From Gracilariopsis chorda (Eukaryota; Rhodophyta; Florideophyceae; Gracilariales; Gracilariaceae): a stretch of 64,000 bases of DNA. This document shows, piece after piece, positions 33,292 to 45,600 of this stretch. The stretch's first letter is position 1. Each line of letters starts with the position of its first letter. The DNA is taken from NCBI GenBank assembly GCA_003194525.1, contig NBIV01000176.1, positions 1-64,000 of the forward strand, given 5' to 3'. Below the pieces are notes generated by a model. That model searched no databases, had not been told where the DNA came from, and saw only the letters and a list, made by a program, of their open reading frames with translations. The translations under genes were made by a program, and so were the position numbers.

Positions 33292-34626
33292 TTACACATC
33301 TCCTTCATTATCACCATGCGTGTTCCAAATGTTCGAGATTAGTGCATCTTGCAGTCTCAAATGGTTTTGGAAATCGTCCACAGGGTCTAGCAGTTCTCTC
33401 CAAATATTTGCTTGTTCATAACTACAGTTAGGATGTGAAACAGTATCATAAAGAGTACCACTTGTCTGCACCTCGTGTTCGCCCACACGAAATTTTGCGG
33501 TTCCGTTGGAACCGCGCTCTTCTGCAACCATATTATGTAGAATCGAACAGCACAATACAATATTATTCAAATCCTCCCGATTTCCCAACCGCGCGGGACG
33601 ATCCAAAATTTCAAACTGTCCGAAGAGCGCAGCAAAGACCCTTTCAACACTCTTGCGCGCCGATGAGTGCACTGCAGTATACAGACGCTGTTTTTTCGAC
33701 TTTGCATCAGGATGCGGTTTTGCAAAGAATCTCAGACGAGGGTATATCCCGTCTGACAAGTAAAAGAACCACTCAATGGGAATGCCAGAAATGTTTGTAC
33801 TAGGTTTGATCAGTGGCCATTTTCCATTTCGAATATCATTAAACAAAGAACTTTGTGACATAATAGATATATCATTCTTAGCTCCCGGGCTGCCAAACAT
33901 CATGTGCCAAATATGTAGCTTATCGTCACACACAACCTCCATCCGTAACATCGGCTTGTTCTCCTTACCCTTATACTGTCCATGCCAAGCTACAGGACAG
34001 TTCCTCCACTCCTAACCTGAACAGTCTACAGCACCAAGGCATCCAGGGAAGCCTAGTCTAGAATAATCACTTTCAATCTTCTTAATATCACTCTCCGATG
34101 GGCGTCTTAGATGTTCATCTCGAAAGCACTCCACAACCGTTCTGCAGAATTCTTTCAGAGTAGAAAGCAATGTGGACTCATGCAGTCGAATATACGACAC
34201 TAAATGATCTGCAGAAACACCAGAACTGAGCTGCAAAAGTGCACCAGTCATTTTCTGATCAGTCGTTGCTCCAAATGTCCAACTTGCATCTTTGCGCTGT
34301 AGAAAGAAGGAGTTTGCCTGGCAAAGAGCGGATCGCAGTTTTTCGTATATTGGTCTTGTTATTGCAAAGCGACGTTCAAATTCTGCAACACTAAACATCG
34401 GCGAGCGGTGAATATGAATTCGACAGAAGTAATCTAAATCAATTTGGTGTGCTCCTTTTTTACGGCCAATCTTACGGTTCTTTTGTCGACCGGCATACGA
34501 GCCTCCTTTCTTTGTTATCAGGGGTCCATCGGAAAGTTTGCGGTACATGCCGTTGAGGATGTACAAAATTGAGTGATGAATAATGTCCTCATCAGAGGAA
34601 GACGAAGAAGAAGAATCGGTTGACAT
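33292..34626 (-). pseudogene. Harbinger-1 DDE transposase with one in-frame stop
   Basis: First ATG inside the element is 34626, giving 444 codons. The protein has a serine-rich start, a DNA-binding-like N-terminal half, and the DDE nuclease with GAVDC (first Asp), YLSDGIYP (second Asp) and SVERVFAALFGQF (Glu). All three catalytic residues are kept. A TAG at 34012-34014 follows GAVDCSG, at a place where the sister reads Trp (CKWHWKNC); the frame continues past it unchanged (EWRNCPVAWHGQY). A single Trp codon changed by one base is the simplest explanation. Read-through could still give full-length enzyme, but this is untested. Confidence 0.9.
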
Positions 34627-34804
34627 GCTCTGGTTCTTCTGCAACCACCGAAGGATTTCGGTTCTTAGTCGAGTTAAGTTTTTGCGACCATTCGGAGTGC
34701 CAATGGTGCCGGGCAGCCTATATTGAGCTGGTGTTTGTCGTCCAATGAGGTTTGCGCATTTGGCCTCGTTTTTTTGCGATTTGGGCAGATGGTTGGGAAC
34801 GCCC

Positions 34805-35816
34805 TTACAACACCCTTCATGTTCTGCATTCAATGTATTGTACGGATCTTGATGCGACCAATCGCTGATAACATTTTGTGTCTTTGACCAAAAAAAACAT
34901 TCTTTTATCTTCTTACATCTTTCCAGCCTGTTTACGAGAGCTACGCGCCTTATAGAACAAATGAAAACATTCAGGTTATTAGATCAAGAGCTAAATTTCG
35001 TGTTCGCACTCGTTCTCTCAATGCTATCTGTGAGTGTCATGTTGCACGTTGTCACGACACCGGACGATGACAGTCCTTTTTGTACCCTTGTTCACTGGAG
35101 TGCAGGTCAGAAATGGAATCGTAGCTCGAGAGTACCAGCACAGGCGTGCAATGCCAATGTAGTAAACAGAAACAAACTGCGTCAAATAACCAATGTACTA
35201 CGTAGCAAAGGAACCAGGTAGTGATTGTATAACAAGCGAACAAGCTTGGGACAATGTAGCGTAGAGACTGCACCAGCGGATAACCTACGCGATCAAAACC
35301 TTAGATCTAGCGTAGTGCTGATGACCACTCCTGATATAGCACCACGGCCAACACGCACGATCAAGACTTTAGGTCTAGTATGCGGCCGAAGTGCACCGTG
35401 CCACAGATGATGAGCCCAAACAAGGGCGGTGTTAGTAAAAGCACGTTTAAAGGTGCGGGAGACCAAGCCGCACCAAGTGAAAGAGTAGATGGGGAAAAGT
35501 GTGATTCATGGCAGGGAGGAGCAGACTGCTCTAAGAGAAGGTGGGGTTTGCCAAAGAGAGGAGAAGTGGTCTGGCCAGAGTTGGCTTGGAGGCCACCGAA
35601 CTCGGGCTTTTATAGACAATCGTTCTATATGAATACCCTCTAGTTTCGCATACTAGGTTTAAGTAACAACTCATAACAATCGGTCATGGGACAATTCCTC
35701 GCCATGACGGACCAGTTTGGCGAAAGGCATTGTACCTCCTAGGGTATTTTTGAGTCTATATAGTACGTTGTTCCCGCACCAGATGATTCCAGCAACATTG
35801 TTCCAACCACCCCACT
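34805..35816. other. No supported gene
   Basis: This kilobase downstream of Harbinger-1 contains only short frames. Two imperfect 25-bp repeats around GATCAA.AC.TTAG.TCTAG occur near 35290 and 35360. Confidence 0.35.
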
Positions 35817-36245
35817 ATGCCTAAACATCCACGTCCGAATGTCACCAGGCTTGTTCGAGAGATATCCGACGATTCGTCCCCGGAACCACCTTGTAAACGC
35901 AATCGTTTCATCGATGACGAAGCTTCCGAGGCCGGGCCTTCCACCGAAGAGGCGCTCTCAATTCAGGCAGAGTATGGTCTGATGCCTGAGGACAGCGCCA
36001 TCAATCCATCTCACGATGTTGCCCAGTTTGGTGGCCTACTCCTGGCTCTAGCGGATGGCCATCAGAAAGTAGGTGAGCTGCAGACTTCCCTTCAATATCG
36101 TTTGGAGCGCCTTCCCCTTTTATATATACAAGGGATTCTCGAAGGAATGGTATTCGTGGCGCGGATTCGTCGGCGTCCCCTTGTGAGGGGTGTTATGCTT
36201 GCGGTGGCCACAGCAATAGATGAAGAATTGCAGAGGGAGGACTAA
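35817..36245 (+). CDS. Hypothetical protein, 142 aa
   Basis: The ATG frame at 35817 starts MPKHPRPNVTRLVREISDD with a basic then acidic N-terminus resembling a nuclear localisation patch (PPCKRNR), followed by a helical-looking, Leu/Ala-rich C-terminal half. No known domain is recognised. An AATAAA-like signal (AATAAA at 36275-36280) lies about 30 bases after the stop. The composition looks coding, but it may be a remnant of a mobile-element accessory gene. Confidence 0.4.
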   Translation: MPKHPRPNVTRLVREISDDSSPEPPCKRNRFIDDEASEAGPSTEEALSIQAEYGLMPEDSAINPSHDVAQFGGLLLALADGHQKVGELQTSLQYRLERLPLLYIQGILEGMVFVARIRRRPLVRGVMLAVATAIDEELQRED

Positions 36246-37380
36246 TATATGCTACCATCTTTCCTTATGATGTCAATAAACTGCTTCTTCTTGCGTGTAT
36301 ACGTTGCAATAGAGATGCGGTACTGCGAATGGTGGCGGCGGTGGTGAGACGACATGGCTGCGCGATCGCGCGCGGTGGCAGCTAGCGTGTCTCTTCTGTT
36401 TCTACACACGATGACAAAAGCTCAAAGAGACTTCAAAATGGGCAATCGATAACTTGGGCTGTATTCCTGTCTGCTCCGTATACTCTTCGCTTTGGTAGAA
36501 CCGGGCCTATTGGTGTGACTACCAAGACTACGTAGGTGTAGAACAGAGAAGTTTCTCTCACACCGTTCGCGGACGTCTACGTCCACTTCACGCTGACGTC
36601 GGGTCGGTAGCAAAAACTTGCCCTCGTTCCATGTGGGCGACGTTCACGACTCCATGGCTGGTCGCCTCACTAATGCTTTTGCCGCCCTGGTGCTCTCAAT
36701 CGTCCTAGCGCTTTTCATTTCCACGGGTATCCTTGGTGTTCCAGGCAGGAGAGGCAGGTGGCGAAGGTTGGGAGCGAAGGCAAATGGTTTTGACTCGAAC
36801 TGAAAGGTTTCCAAGCGCAAGCGAAGCAATGCGGACAGAGATGTACATGCGCAGTAATGTGACGTTGGGATACGGGGTGTGAGGATAGCGCTTGCTGATA
36901 TGGCGGCTAGTTGGACTTGGCAAGATGAGGGAAGCAGTCGGTGAATTGATGCTTGGGATACTTGCTCTCAGCGTGCTGGCACAGGGAGGCTTCTTTCATA
37001 GTGCACATGAAGGTGGCGCGATAAATGTTGCAAATGATGTTCATGGCGGACTGATTGGAATCGATCTGAGAGCCCTTGGCCTTCTTGTTCTTTGCGGCAT
37101 TGCACTCGCGGTTGGTGGTGGCTTTAGCTCCGTTTCCTCCTCTCATGACGAAGTTCAGCGTTTGCTGTCGTTGGGCTGCAGGTGAGTGAGAAAGGCGGGG
37201 GCGGTTTACAAGGTAGCGTTGGACGGCGGCGTTCCACACGACAAAGCTGAACAACCGTGTTGCAGCGCGCGCATCTGCTGAGGCGGACGCGCCTGGGGTG
37301 GAAGCGGCGAGAGGGAGTTGGCCCTTAAAATGAGATCGAATCTTATAGGGACTCTACCCCCTCCCAGTCTTTTTCACTTA
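36246..37380. other. No firm gene; short hydrophobic frames
   Basis: Two short plus-strand frames encode membrane-like segments: one from ATG 36654 with LVLSIVLALFISTGILGV, and one from ATG 36925. They might belong to a small spliced membrane protein, but no convincing splice pair was found. Confidence 0.25.
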
Positions 37381-38925
37381 GGGCAACAGTTGGGGGGGGA
37401 ATGCCTAACACTACCGAATTTTTAGCTCTAACTCTATCATGGTATCGCACCAGGGGATCAAATATGATTTTTTGTATGATATTCGGAGTAACTTTCTTTA
37501 TGTGCGCAATCCTTTTACGGTGTGGAAGAGAAATTCTTCTAGGAGCCCTGCGAGAAGATAAATATGCGAAGATATGCATGCCGACGGCTTTGGAGATTGC
37601 TCAATACAGGGATGTCATGTAAGACAAATTCTCACTCCTTGACGACGTTTTTGCCATGGAAGATGGTTTGAAGCTTTATTTACAGCAAAGCGGCCATGCA
37701 GTCATACAAAATATGCTCTACAATGCTTGGACACACGATCAATATGTAGGAAATGTTTTTGTCTTTATCTGTGCTGGAGTGGTCATTGCCGCAGCTTTTA
37801 ATGCACCTGAATCTATGCATGACTCCATCATCGCAGAATAGGGTAAGATATATGAAAAACTTGAACTGGTGTACAACGATTTTGGTACTACATGTGTTGT
37901 CGATTCAGCATTCAGTAAAGGTGGCTATCCATTTTTGGTAAATTCTGCGCAGCTGCTGCCGATGACAAACAGCAGAACTGAACTATTGAAGTTATGCCAG
38001 ACGACATCTGTAATACAAGCTTCAGAGTTGGGCATGAGGGCTTTTCAGGGATCCTTTCCTCATTTAAACGAGCGTTTTGTTTACGAAGAACCGGAAAGCG
38101 AAAACTGATTCTCAACTTAGTCTTTGGACTCTTCAATGTTCGCACACGTCTTGTCGGCATCAAGCAAATACTGCACACGTTTATGCCCTTCTTGAGTGTT
38201 GAGACCAACTCCATTTTACAATGTTAACTAGTGCGGGAGACTTCCTGTATCCTTTTTAGCATTCTTATGGCCTTTGGCTATAAACATCATAAAACTTTGC
38301 ATGAATGACTCTCGATTTTGACGGTTCTCATCACGTTGCCTGCAAGCGTCATCCCTCTCTTCCTGACGAGCTGTTAATTCCTCTTCAAATTTGTTCTTTA
38401 CGTAGCTTCGCCTCTTCCATCCTTCGCGCCCTTTCCACTTCCCTTTCTACCTGTACACCGCTATCATCATCGTCCCCCAAATCAACTCGCTCTGTCATAT
38501 CCCTCCTAGTTTTCTTCGCTCGCTACACGGTCTCGGGAATTCTCGGGTCTCCAGTCAGAGCATTTCTACGGTACAGAGATGCAAATTCTCTCCTCATCGA
38601 AGCGGTTGTACGATTTTCATTTGGAAACTTGGCCTTGTGTAGGTCTGTTATAGCGTCTTACTCTTCGCCGCAAACCAGTAAACTGGTTTCAAATACGTCC
38701 AGCAAACTGTTAAGTTCAGGTACTGTAAATGCAGCTCCTCTGCCAACCCCAGTGCTTCCTTTTCTTGTAACCTTTCTGCCTTGTTTCTTTCGAACAGTTC
38801 CTGGAAATGCAGTACGGTTTTTTCTTTGCTTTTTTTTGCAAACGGTTTTTCGTGGTGCATTGTTGCGTATAGTTTCCGCATGAGAACCACGTTGGTATAC
38901 TGGAGTTACATCGGTGCCCACAGAA
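37380..38925. mobile_element. PIF-like element with DUF6818-type partner, broken
   Basis: Plus-strand transposase pieces at 37401-38227 read MEDGLKLYLQQSGHAVIQN, VFVFICAGVVIAAAFNAPES with MHDSIIAE, VVDSAFSKGGYPFLVNSAQ and RAFQGSFPHLNERFVYEE, a DDE_Tnp_4-like nuclease. On the minus strand at 38300-38921 lies a DNA-binding partner resembling DUF6818 (GRGAAFTVPELNSLLDVFE, LHKAKFPNENRTTASMRRE, ALTGDPRIPETV). The two are convergent, as in Harbinger. Several stops and frame shifts break both genes. The terminal repeats were not located. Confidence 0.7.
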
Positions 38926-40080
38926 CGATCCTACGACGCAGAAGGGCGATTCGAGAACATGCTGCTCTGATCGGGTGTTCTGTATGGTGGTAATGATCCT
39001 GAATTCGTTGTTTGCTCACAAGAAGCATGCAACTATGATGATTGAGCTGGGGTCATTTCTCCACTAAAGTCTTCACACCCTTCCTTTTGCATTGCAGATG
39101 GCTGCAAGCAAAATTCCGCACACGTTAAGGTAATACAAACTGTTTTTGTATGTCTGGAATGGCCACTCAAATCGCTTGGAGACTGCAGTAAAATCAAATC
39201 GTGAACCCAAAAAACCGTTGCATCTATCCCACAACTGCAGCAGTTTGATTTTTGAATGCAGTGTAGAGATAGTTTGCCACTGCAAAATGTAGTCATTGCG
39301 TCACAAGAATCTGATCTTGTATCAGCGCGCGGTGCCGGCTGACAGAAGGTGTGCTTCTCATTGGAAACTCTTGTTCCACGATCTCTTATCTCTTCACGCG
39401 GTGGTGGCTTACTACCTGAAGAGCAAGGTGGTGAGGGTGAGGAGAATTGTTCATTTGCAATCGCGGAGGCCTTGATTTTAAAAGCAATGCGAAGAAAGAA
39501 GCGAAAGCAAAGCGCAATAACAAGCAAAGAATTGTTCAGTCCCGACCGCGGAGGCCTTAAGTTCGAAAGCGAAGCAGCATAGAAAGCGAAAGCACAGTGC
39601 AATAGCAAACCGAGGCCTAGGTCAAAGGTAGAGGTTTGGGTGGGAATCCTTCCAGAAAATGTCGCTGTGAGGTGCAGGTACGAAGTGGGAGGGGTGCGGA
39701 GAGTTGGGGGATGCCGTGGAAGCCATGGCCAGTACCAAGGGTATGTGAGTTTGTGCGCACGTGCACCCAATTACATCCGTGGTCGAACGGTGACCAAATG
39801 TGCTGTTTGTGTACACACAAATACAACAGTTTGGCCTCCAATGTGCACACAAGAATTGTGTCTTTGTGTTTTTCGGAGTCGCCCAATATTTGCGTCACTA
39901 TTGACTGTGTAGAACATGCTGTATCCATTAGGGGATTTTGGCATGCACAGTTCAGTACATTATTCTGTACTTATCACAAGATGTAAACTAGTGAAATATT
40001 AGACACATATTTTTCTTTGGCAGAGAGTTCGGTAACAAGTCGTGGGGAGGAGGATCTTGCACCCTCGTACTCGATCATAC
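38926..40080. other. No supported gene; tandem repeat inside
   Basis: A 245-codon minus-strand frame at 39033-39770 has no domain and crosses the tandem repeat, so I do not call it. Confidence 0.35.
39453..39616. repeat. Two-unit tandem repeat, about 82 bp
   Basis: Two consecutive units each contain CCGCGGAGGCCTT or CGCGGAGGCCTTG followed by GCGAAG..GAAAGCGAAAGCA. They differ at roughly a quarter of positions, so the duplication is old. Confidence 0.6.
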
Positions 40081-42425
40081 CAAAATGGGCATTCGCGACA
40101 AGACCATCTCTAAAGAGAGAACGGGAACTATAAACGCTCTCCTTCTTCTTGCAAGAGCACGACGGGCGGATATTACTAATGCACTAACTGGCTTAGCTCT
40201 GAGACAGATCCACAAGTCAATTTTAGAAAAAGCGCTTCATATAGAGCGCATTTTAAGTGTGGCTTGCTTCGCGTTTTCTCTGTAAAAACTCGATGACAGC
40301 GAGAGCCTTAAGTGCTCTCGTTTTTCTAAAAGCGATATATACCGCATTGTTCGTCTGATGGAATGGCCTTGTAGGCGTAACGTGACAGCTTGAGGACGTT
40401 ACAGAACACATGCGGTTCTCTCGTTCTGTGTACTATGCAGAAGACTTGGTACTGTTTGTCGATGGTGGGATCTGGAGGCAGAGTTTGGTTGTACGACTTC
40501 AGTTTTAAACAAAATCTTCTACGAAGCTTTAGACTACTTTTATTCTAAGTTTTCTACTTTAGTCTCACTTTATCGGCAGTCATTTCTTTCATCAAAAGCA
40601 TCCACATACGCTGCAGCGGTGCGCAGTGCTGTGCACCATTAGATAAATGCGTTGGATTTATCGATGGAACGAACATATATATATCAAGAACCAAAGGCAG
40701 TGCCCAACGTGTTACCTACAATGGCCACAAGCGGAGAAACTGCCTCAAGTTCCAATCACTGAGCACTCCAGATGTCTGGTATTTCACATCTTCGGCTTTG
40801 TTGAAGGTCGGAGGCACGATATGACGGTTTATCGTCATTCCAATATCGATGAAGAACTCAGCACTACATTGTACATAGAGGGTACTCAGTATTACATTTA
40901 CGGAGATCCTGCTTACTTCATCAGGCCATACCTGATAATAAGATACGACGGAGCTCTTTTTACGAAAGAACAAAAACAATTTAACAAGGAAATGTCGGCA
41001 TGTCGTCTTGCCATAGAATGGGCTTTTGAAGACATCAAGAAGTACTTGTCACGTGTTTCGAGCGCGAGAAGGATTCGAATTGGCTACACACCCTCAGCGT
41101 TATGGTATTTTGTGTCCACCCTGTTGTGAAACTTCCGTGCATGCCTGTACGGTAGTCAAAGTGCAACTGACTTTACCTGTGTAGTGCCTACCTTATAGGA
41201 ATACATTGCAACGATACCGCAGGATTAAAGACTGGAAACGATTTACGGAAACTGTGCATGAGCAATAAGTCTGCCCTATGGTAGGGAATTCAATGCCTTG
41301 GTTTGACCTCCCTCCATACCAACTTTTGTGGCGCAGTTCTCTTATTAACTTCAACATACTACGTTGAAATTCCATCCCTAGCCTTTGTTCTGCCGCTGTC
41401 TCTTGCCCTTGCTAATTGTTTTCTTCCGCTTTGCTCCTTACGCCCTCCAATTTACGTTCTTCTAAGTCCGCACGTCTCTGCTCTATTTTAATGCGATCGT
41501 CTGCAGCACTAGCTGCATTGTTGATGCGCTGTTCCTCAAGAGCCAAAAGCTTTTCCTCGCACACGACCCGGGACATGTCCAAGCTGAGACGTTCCTGATC
41601 TTGGACATCTTGGCGCTCTCCTATTTTATTTCGTAGTTCTTCAGCTTTCTCCACCGCTAAGATTGCCTTATCCATGTCCTGACGGGTCTTTCGCGGCGAG
41701 ATTCTCCTCCTCTTGCCCCTTGTATCCGTACTTCCCTCTTCTTCATCATTCGCATCGCCACCATCATGCGATCAAGAGCTACGTCTTGACATAGACATGT
41801 CCTGCACATTACGAACTACATCCAATAGGGCATCTTCCTTCCATTGTAATTCCATCCTTGATGCCTCCTTTTCAACGTTAAAGTGTTCTATTTCAATGAC
41901 TATATCTTGGGCAAGCTGCTCAAAATCACCGTATGTCTCCCCGCCACCCGATGCATTGGCTTTCTCGCGATTCTCGCATCTGAATTTCGCGATCAAGAGC
42001 TTAAATTGATCTTAACAGTGTTTACCGTAAGTTTTCTATGTGGCCGTATTAGCTTCATTGAATTTCTACGCTGCAGTGGCGAAACGAACAAGTGTTGAAC
42101 CATGCTTCGGCCTGTGGGTGTTTGCTGCCTGAACTTCCTTTAGCAGCGCCAAATCAAGGAAGTCGTTGAATTTGCACCTTGGGTTAGAAGATGGACGGGA
42201 TGATGGTCTGTGTGGTTGAGGCTGCTGCAATTGATCCAGAGGCCGTGGGTCTGGGGAAGACGGAAGGGAAGGTGCAGTGATTGGCGCTGTGGTTTCAGGA
42301 GTTGCAGGGATGTCCTGAGTGATCACCTCTGCATCTGATGGTGGCTGTTGTCGTAAAGGCATGGTTGTGGTAGCGCTTGTGTGTCGATGTTGGCAGGAGA
42401 AGGATAGCACAATTTGTGTCATACT
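40081..42425. mobile_element. Second PIF-like element with coiled-coil partner, broken
   Basis: Plus-strand pieces at 40085-41129 form a DDE transposase: CVGFIDGTNIYIS (about 40650-40690), YIYGDPAYFIRPYLI and CRLAIEWAFEDIKKYL supply the three acidic positions. A convergent minus-strand gene at 41412-42360 encodes a partner with KFNDFLDLALLKEVQAANTH and a long charged coiled coil (MSRVVCEEKLLALEEQR). Sequence is unlike the Harbinger-1/2/3 family and the element at 37380, so it is a separate lineage with the same two-gene convergent plan. Both genes have frame breaks. Ends not resolved. Confidence 0.68.
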
Positions 42426-42699
42426 TGGACAGTATTCCCGCTATTTTGTACAGAAATAAGCTTCGGTACCAAGCACTGACTACCGAAGTTCCTTTTCTTT
42501 ATTCGGTGCAGACCGCCTACACCTTACAGCTCGACCGAAATTTGGACCGAAAAAACACAGTTCTTTCCTTGCCAAAACCCACTATTGTCATATTCTATAA
42601 GCAAGTCGGGCGCTTTGTCCCGTCTAGCTAGAAATGTATCATACGGTCAGGCACTTTGGATCTGCGCCCCTTTCCTAGCTGTACCTGTAAACTAGCCAT

Positions 42700-45600
42700 C
42701 ATTCCGCTTCATTGCGACACGCTATGTTTGTCGTTGAGCAAGTTGCTCTTAGGGCTCTCCTACCGAGCCGCCACTCCAAACTTCGCAGTCAGCATTTTCT
42801 AAAATTCTCGGCAGGTGTATTGCTGCTGCAGTTCGTTCTGATATCGTGTCGTTTTTTCTGCAAGGAGAAAGTGAGACTGTACGTCGGCGACCGTTCCCAG
42901 TCCTGGTTTAACCGGTAATTGCATCCTTTGCAACTGTAATATTTCAAGCTTTGCCAGCTTCTCCTGTGCAACCATCTTCATCATGGACCATCTGTTCCTA
43001 GTTCGGGGGGTGGATAGGCGTGGTATGCTTTTCCTTAGCGGCGTGGTTTCCTCCCTTCTCATGGCTTTTTCGTACAGTTTTGCCGCCTGACATGCGGCAT
43101 TCTGTTTCATTTCAAGGAGAGGGGCAAGCGTGTGAAGCTTCTAAACTGGAAATGAGCGTAAGAATCCGGTCTGGATACGTAAGGCTTCATTTCTCGCAGT
43201 GTGCTGGTTTGCAAGCCCCACCTTTGCCGCGTTAGGGATAATCATGCTGGCTGCATATGCTGCGATGCATTCTGCGAAACCAACTTGCACCACTTGCAGT
43301 GTGCCCCAGTCCGCCCTCCAATCTCTTCCTGCGAATTGCCGGAGAATACTACAACGCTCTACATAACGTGCTGCAACGGAAGATATATGTTGACAGAAAT
43401 TGAGCTGCAAGTCCATGTACAACCCAAAAGTTTCTCTGCGTCTGAAAGGCTGACTCTCTCCCCGCATACCGATACAAAGTGATCAATGGGTCCTATTGGC
43501 GTTGAGAGTACGTAAACACCACCATTTCAACTTTTGAGGGATCCAAACGAGCTCTTGAGTCACTGCAATACTGCCCGAGACGCTCCAAGGCTTGCAGAAG
43601 CATATTTATGCATTGCATAATACCTTTCTCTGCGAAACACATGGTCGTGTCGTCGGCAAAGCTGTTGAAGTGCAGGCTGTCTTTCTCTTTCCATCCGTCA
43701 TCGCCAGTCTGCAAAACTTCCATTTCATCATATTGTGGGGCATGCCTTGCAGTCAAGGCTTCATCCCGATCCAATATATAGGCTATCCATAGCCCTGGTG
43801 ACATTTTTCTTCCTAGAAGGAGTCCTTGACTCACTACTCGTTCCCTGCTGAGGGCACCGTTCCATCTGCACCGCCACCTACGCTCCATTATGAGCGCCTG
43901 GATCCACCTCAACAAGTGCACAGGACAGTTTTGTTTTCCTAGCTTTACCAGCAGTTTTTGATATGGAAAGTGGTCATATGACGAGCTGGAGTCACAGAGA
44001 ACTGCCACAAAATGCTGCTTTTTGTTCCATGCCGTGGTGATATTTTCGCACAGAGCCAATATTTGCTTTTCTGTAGACCTGCCAGGCCTAAACCACGCCT
44101 GGCTTCCCAGAAGAATGGGCTTCAACCAGTTAATGAAGATTTTATATATCATTCGCTCGGCAGTCCTTTCTATGACAGATGTCAACGAGATGGGCCTGAA
44201 TCTGGGCTGGTGCCCCGACTTCGGGATCCGTATGAGAGTGGACTTTCTCCATACCACAGGGGTCTTTTACTTGGCGTAGCTTCTGTTCACTAGGGACAGG
44301 AGCCTCATCTTTCCAGTCATATGTAGGTTGTGCAAGAACATTATTTCCACTTTATCCGGCCCTCCCAACTTTTTGGCATCCATCTCCTGGAGTGCGGCTT
44401 CAAGATGTCCCAATATAAAGACTGAGGGTGGCGCAGTTTTAGAATTTGCTTGGTGTTGGTCTAGGTATTTCCTGTATCCATTTCGACTTCGCCTGTCTAC
44501 CCTGACATGTTTTTTCCTCAATTCTTCCTTCAGGAACCAGTTAGCGCACTGGGAGTCGGTCCATTCCTGTCCACCTGGGGCATAGTCTTCTAGTCGATCG
44601 TTTCCTTTCATCCATTGCTTTGGTTAAGATTCAATCCTTTCCACATCCTACTCTCCTCTCCAAGTGTGACGCCAGGCCCCGCCACTCTTCTCGCCAGAGC
44701 CAATTCAGGGTTGCTTCAGATTTCTTCGACATTTGCTGGTATCTGAACTCCAATGCTTCTGCTCTGTGTACCTGGTGTTCCTTCCAACCCTCCTTTCTCT
44801 CCTCAACCGCCTTGTTGGCTTCTTCACACCACCACGGCGTCTCCTCTTTCCTTCTCTCTCTTGGTATTGTACGAGAAGCAGCCTTGAGCACTGCCTGGGT
44901 AAATATATTGTTCTGTCTGTCTATCGTCCAGCTATCTTCAGCTTTATTGTATCTAACTGTACTTGTACTTCTGTTCCGAACTTTTCCCTGTCCAACTTAT
45001 CCCATTTGCATTTTTCCGCAGTTCCTCCACTACACGATGTTTTCCGTTTGCCACCGTGATTATGCATACGTGGAGATCCGAGAAGGGCTGTTCTTCTGCC
45101 ATCCAGCTTGCATATGGCTCCCAATTCACTGGTACATATGTTGGTGCCACTTTGGGTCCTTGTGGTACAAATAATCAGATGTCAAGTACCAGCGGGGTAG
45201 TCCGTCTGGAAAATCTTTGGCGGGAGCGCGACAAGGGCTCAACCTGAAGGGTGGAAGTTGGGTAACCGAATGGGTGTGGCAGCACAAACTCAATAGAGGC
45301 GCAAGATAACCAGGCGGGCTTACCGTAGCCAATTGGTAGTGTTGATAGTACGGCACAAACGGGTTAGTAAAGCCTGACTAGTCTTAGCTAAATCCAGAGG
45401 TTGAATGCAGAAACCAGTTGGTATCACACTTAGCCAAGAGGTGGTTGCCTTTACCTTGCTTGGTAAATGAGCGCTGCATCCAATTTATGGTGAGCAAGGC
45501 TTAACCTCAGGTGCACTCGACTACGTGGCATACCTTGGGCGCGGCGATAGTGGCACGGCCCTACACCACAGTAGCGGGGTTTCATTACCTATCCAAAATA

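Larger units (their letters stand above)
31708..34804. mobile_element. PIF/Harbinger transposon Harbinger-1, near-intact
   Basis: The 3097-bp element has 14-bp terminal inverted repeats GGGCGTTCCCAACC, starting at 31708 and ending (as the complement) at 34804. It is flanked by the 3-bp target duplication TTA at 31705-31707 and 34805-34807, the size and TWA form expected of PIF/Harbinger. It carries the usual pair of genes in convergent order: a trihelix-like DNA-binding partner on the plus strand and a DDE transposase on the minus strand. The partner frame is whole and the transposase has one in-frame stop, so the copy is young or only recently disabled. Confidence 0.92.

Noticed and set aside
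35756-35944. Minus-strand frame overlapping the 142-residue protein
   Set aside because: It is a shadow of the plus-strand frame, with a less protein-like composition.
39033-39770. 245-codon minus-strand frame
   Set aside because: It crosses an 82-bp tandem repeat and has no recognisable domain or conserved pattern.
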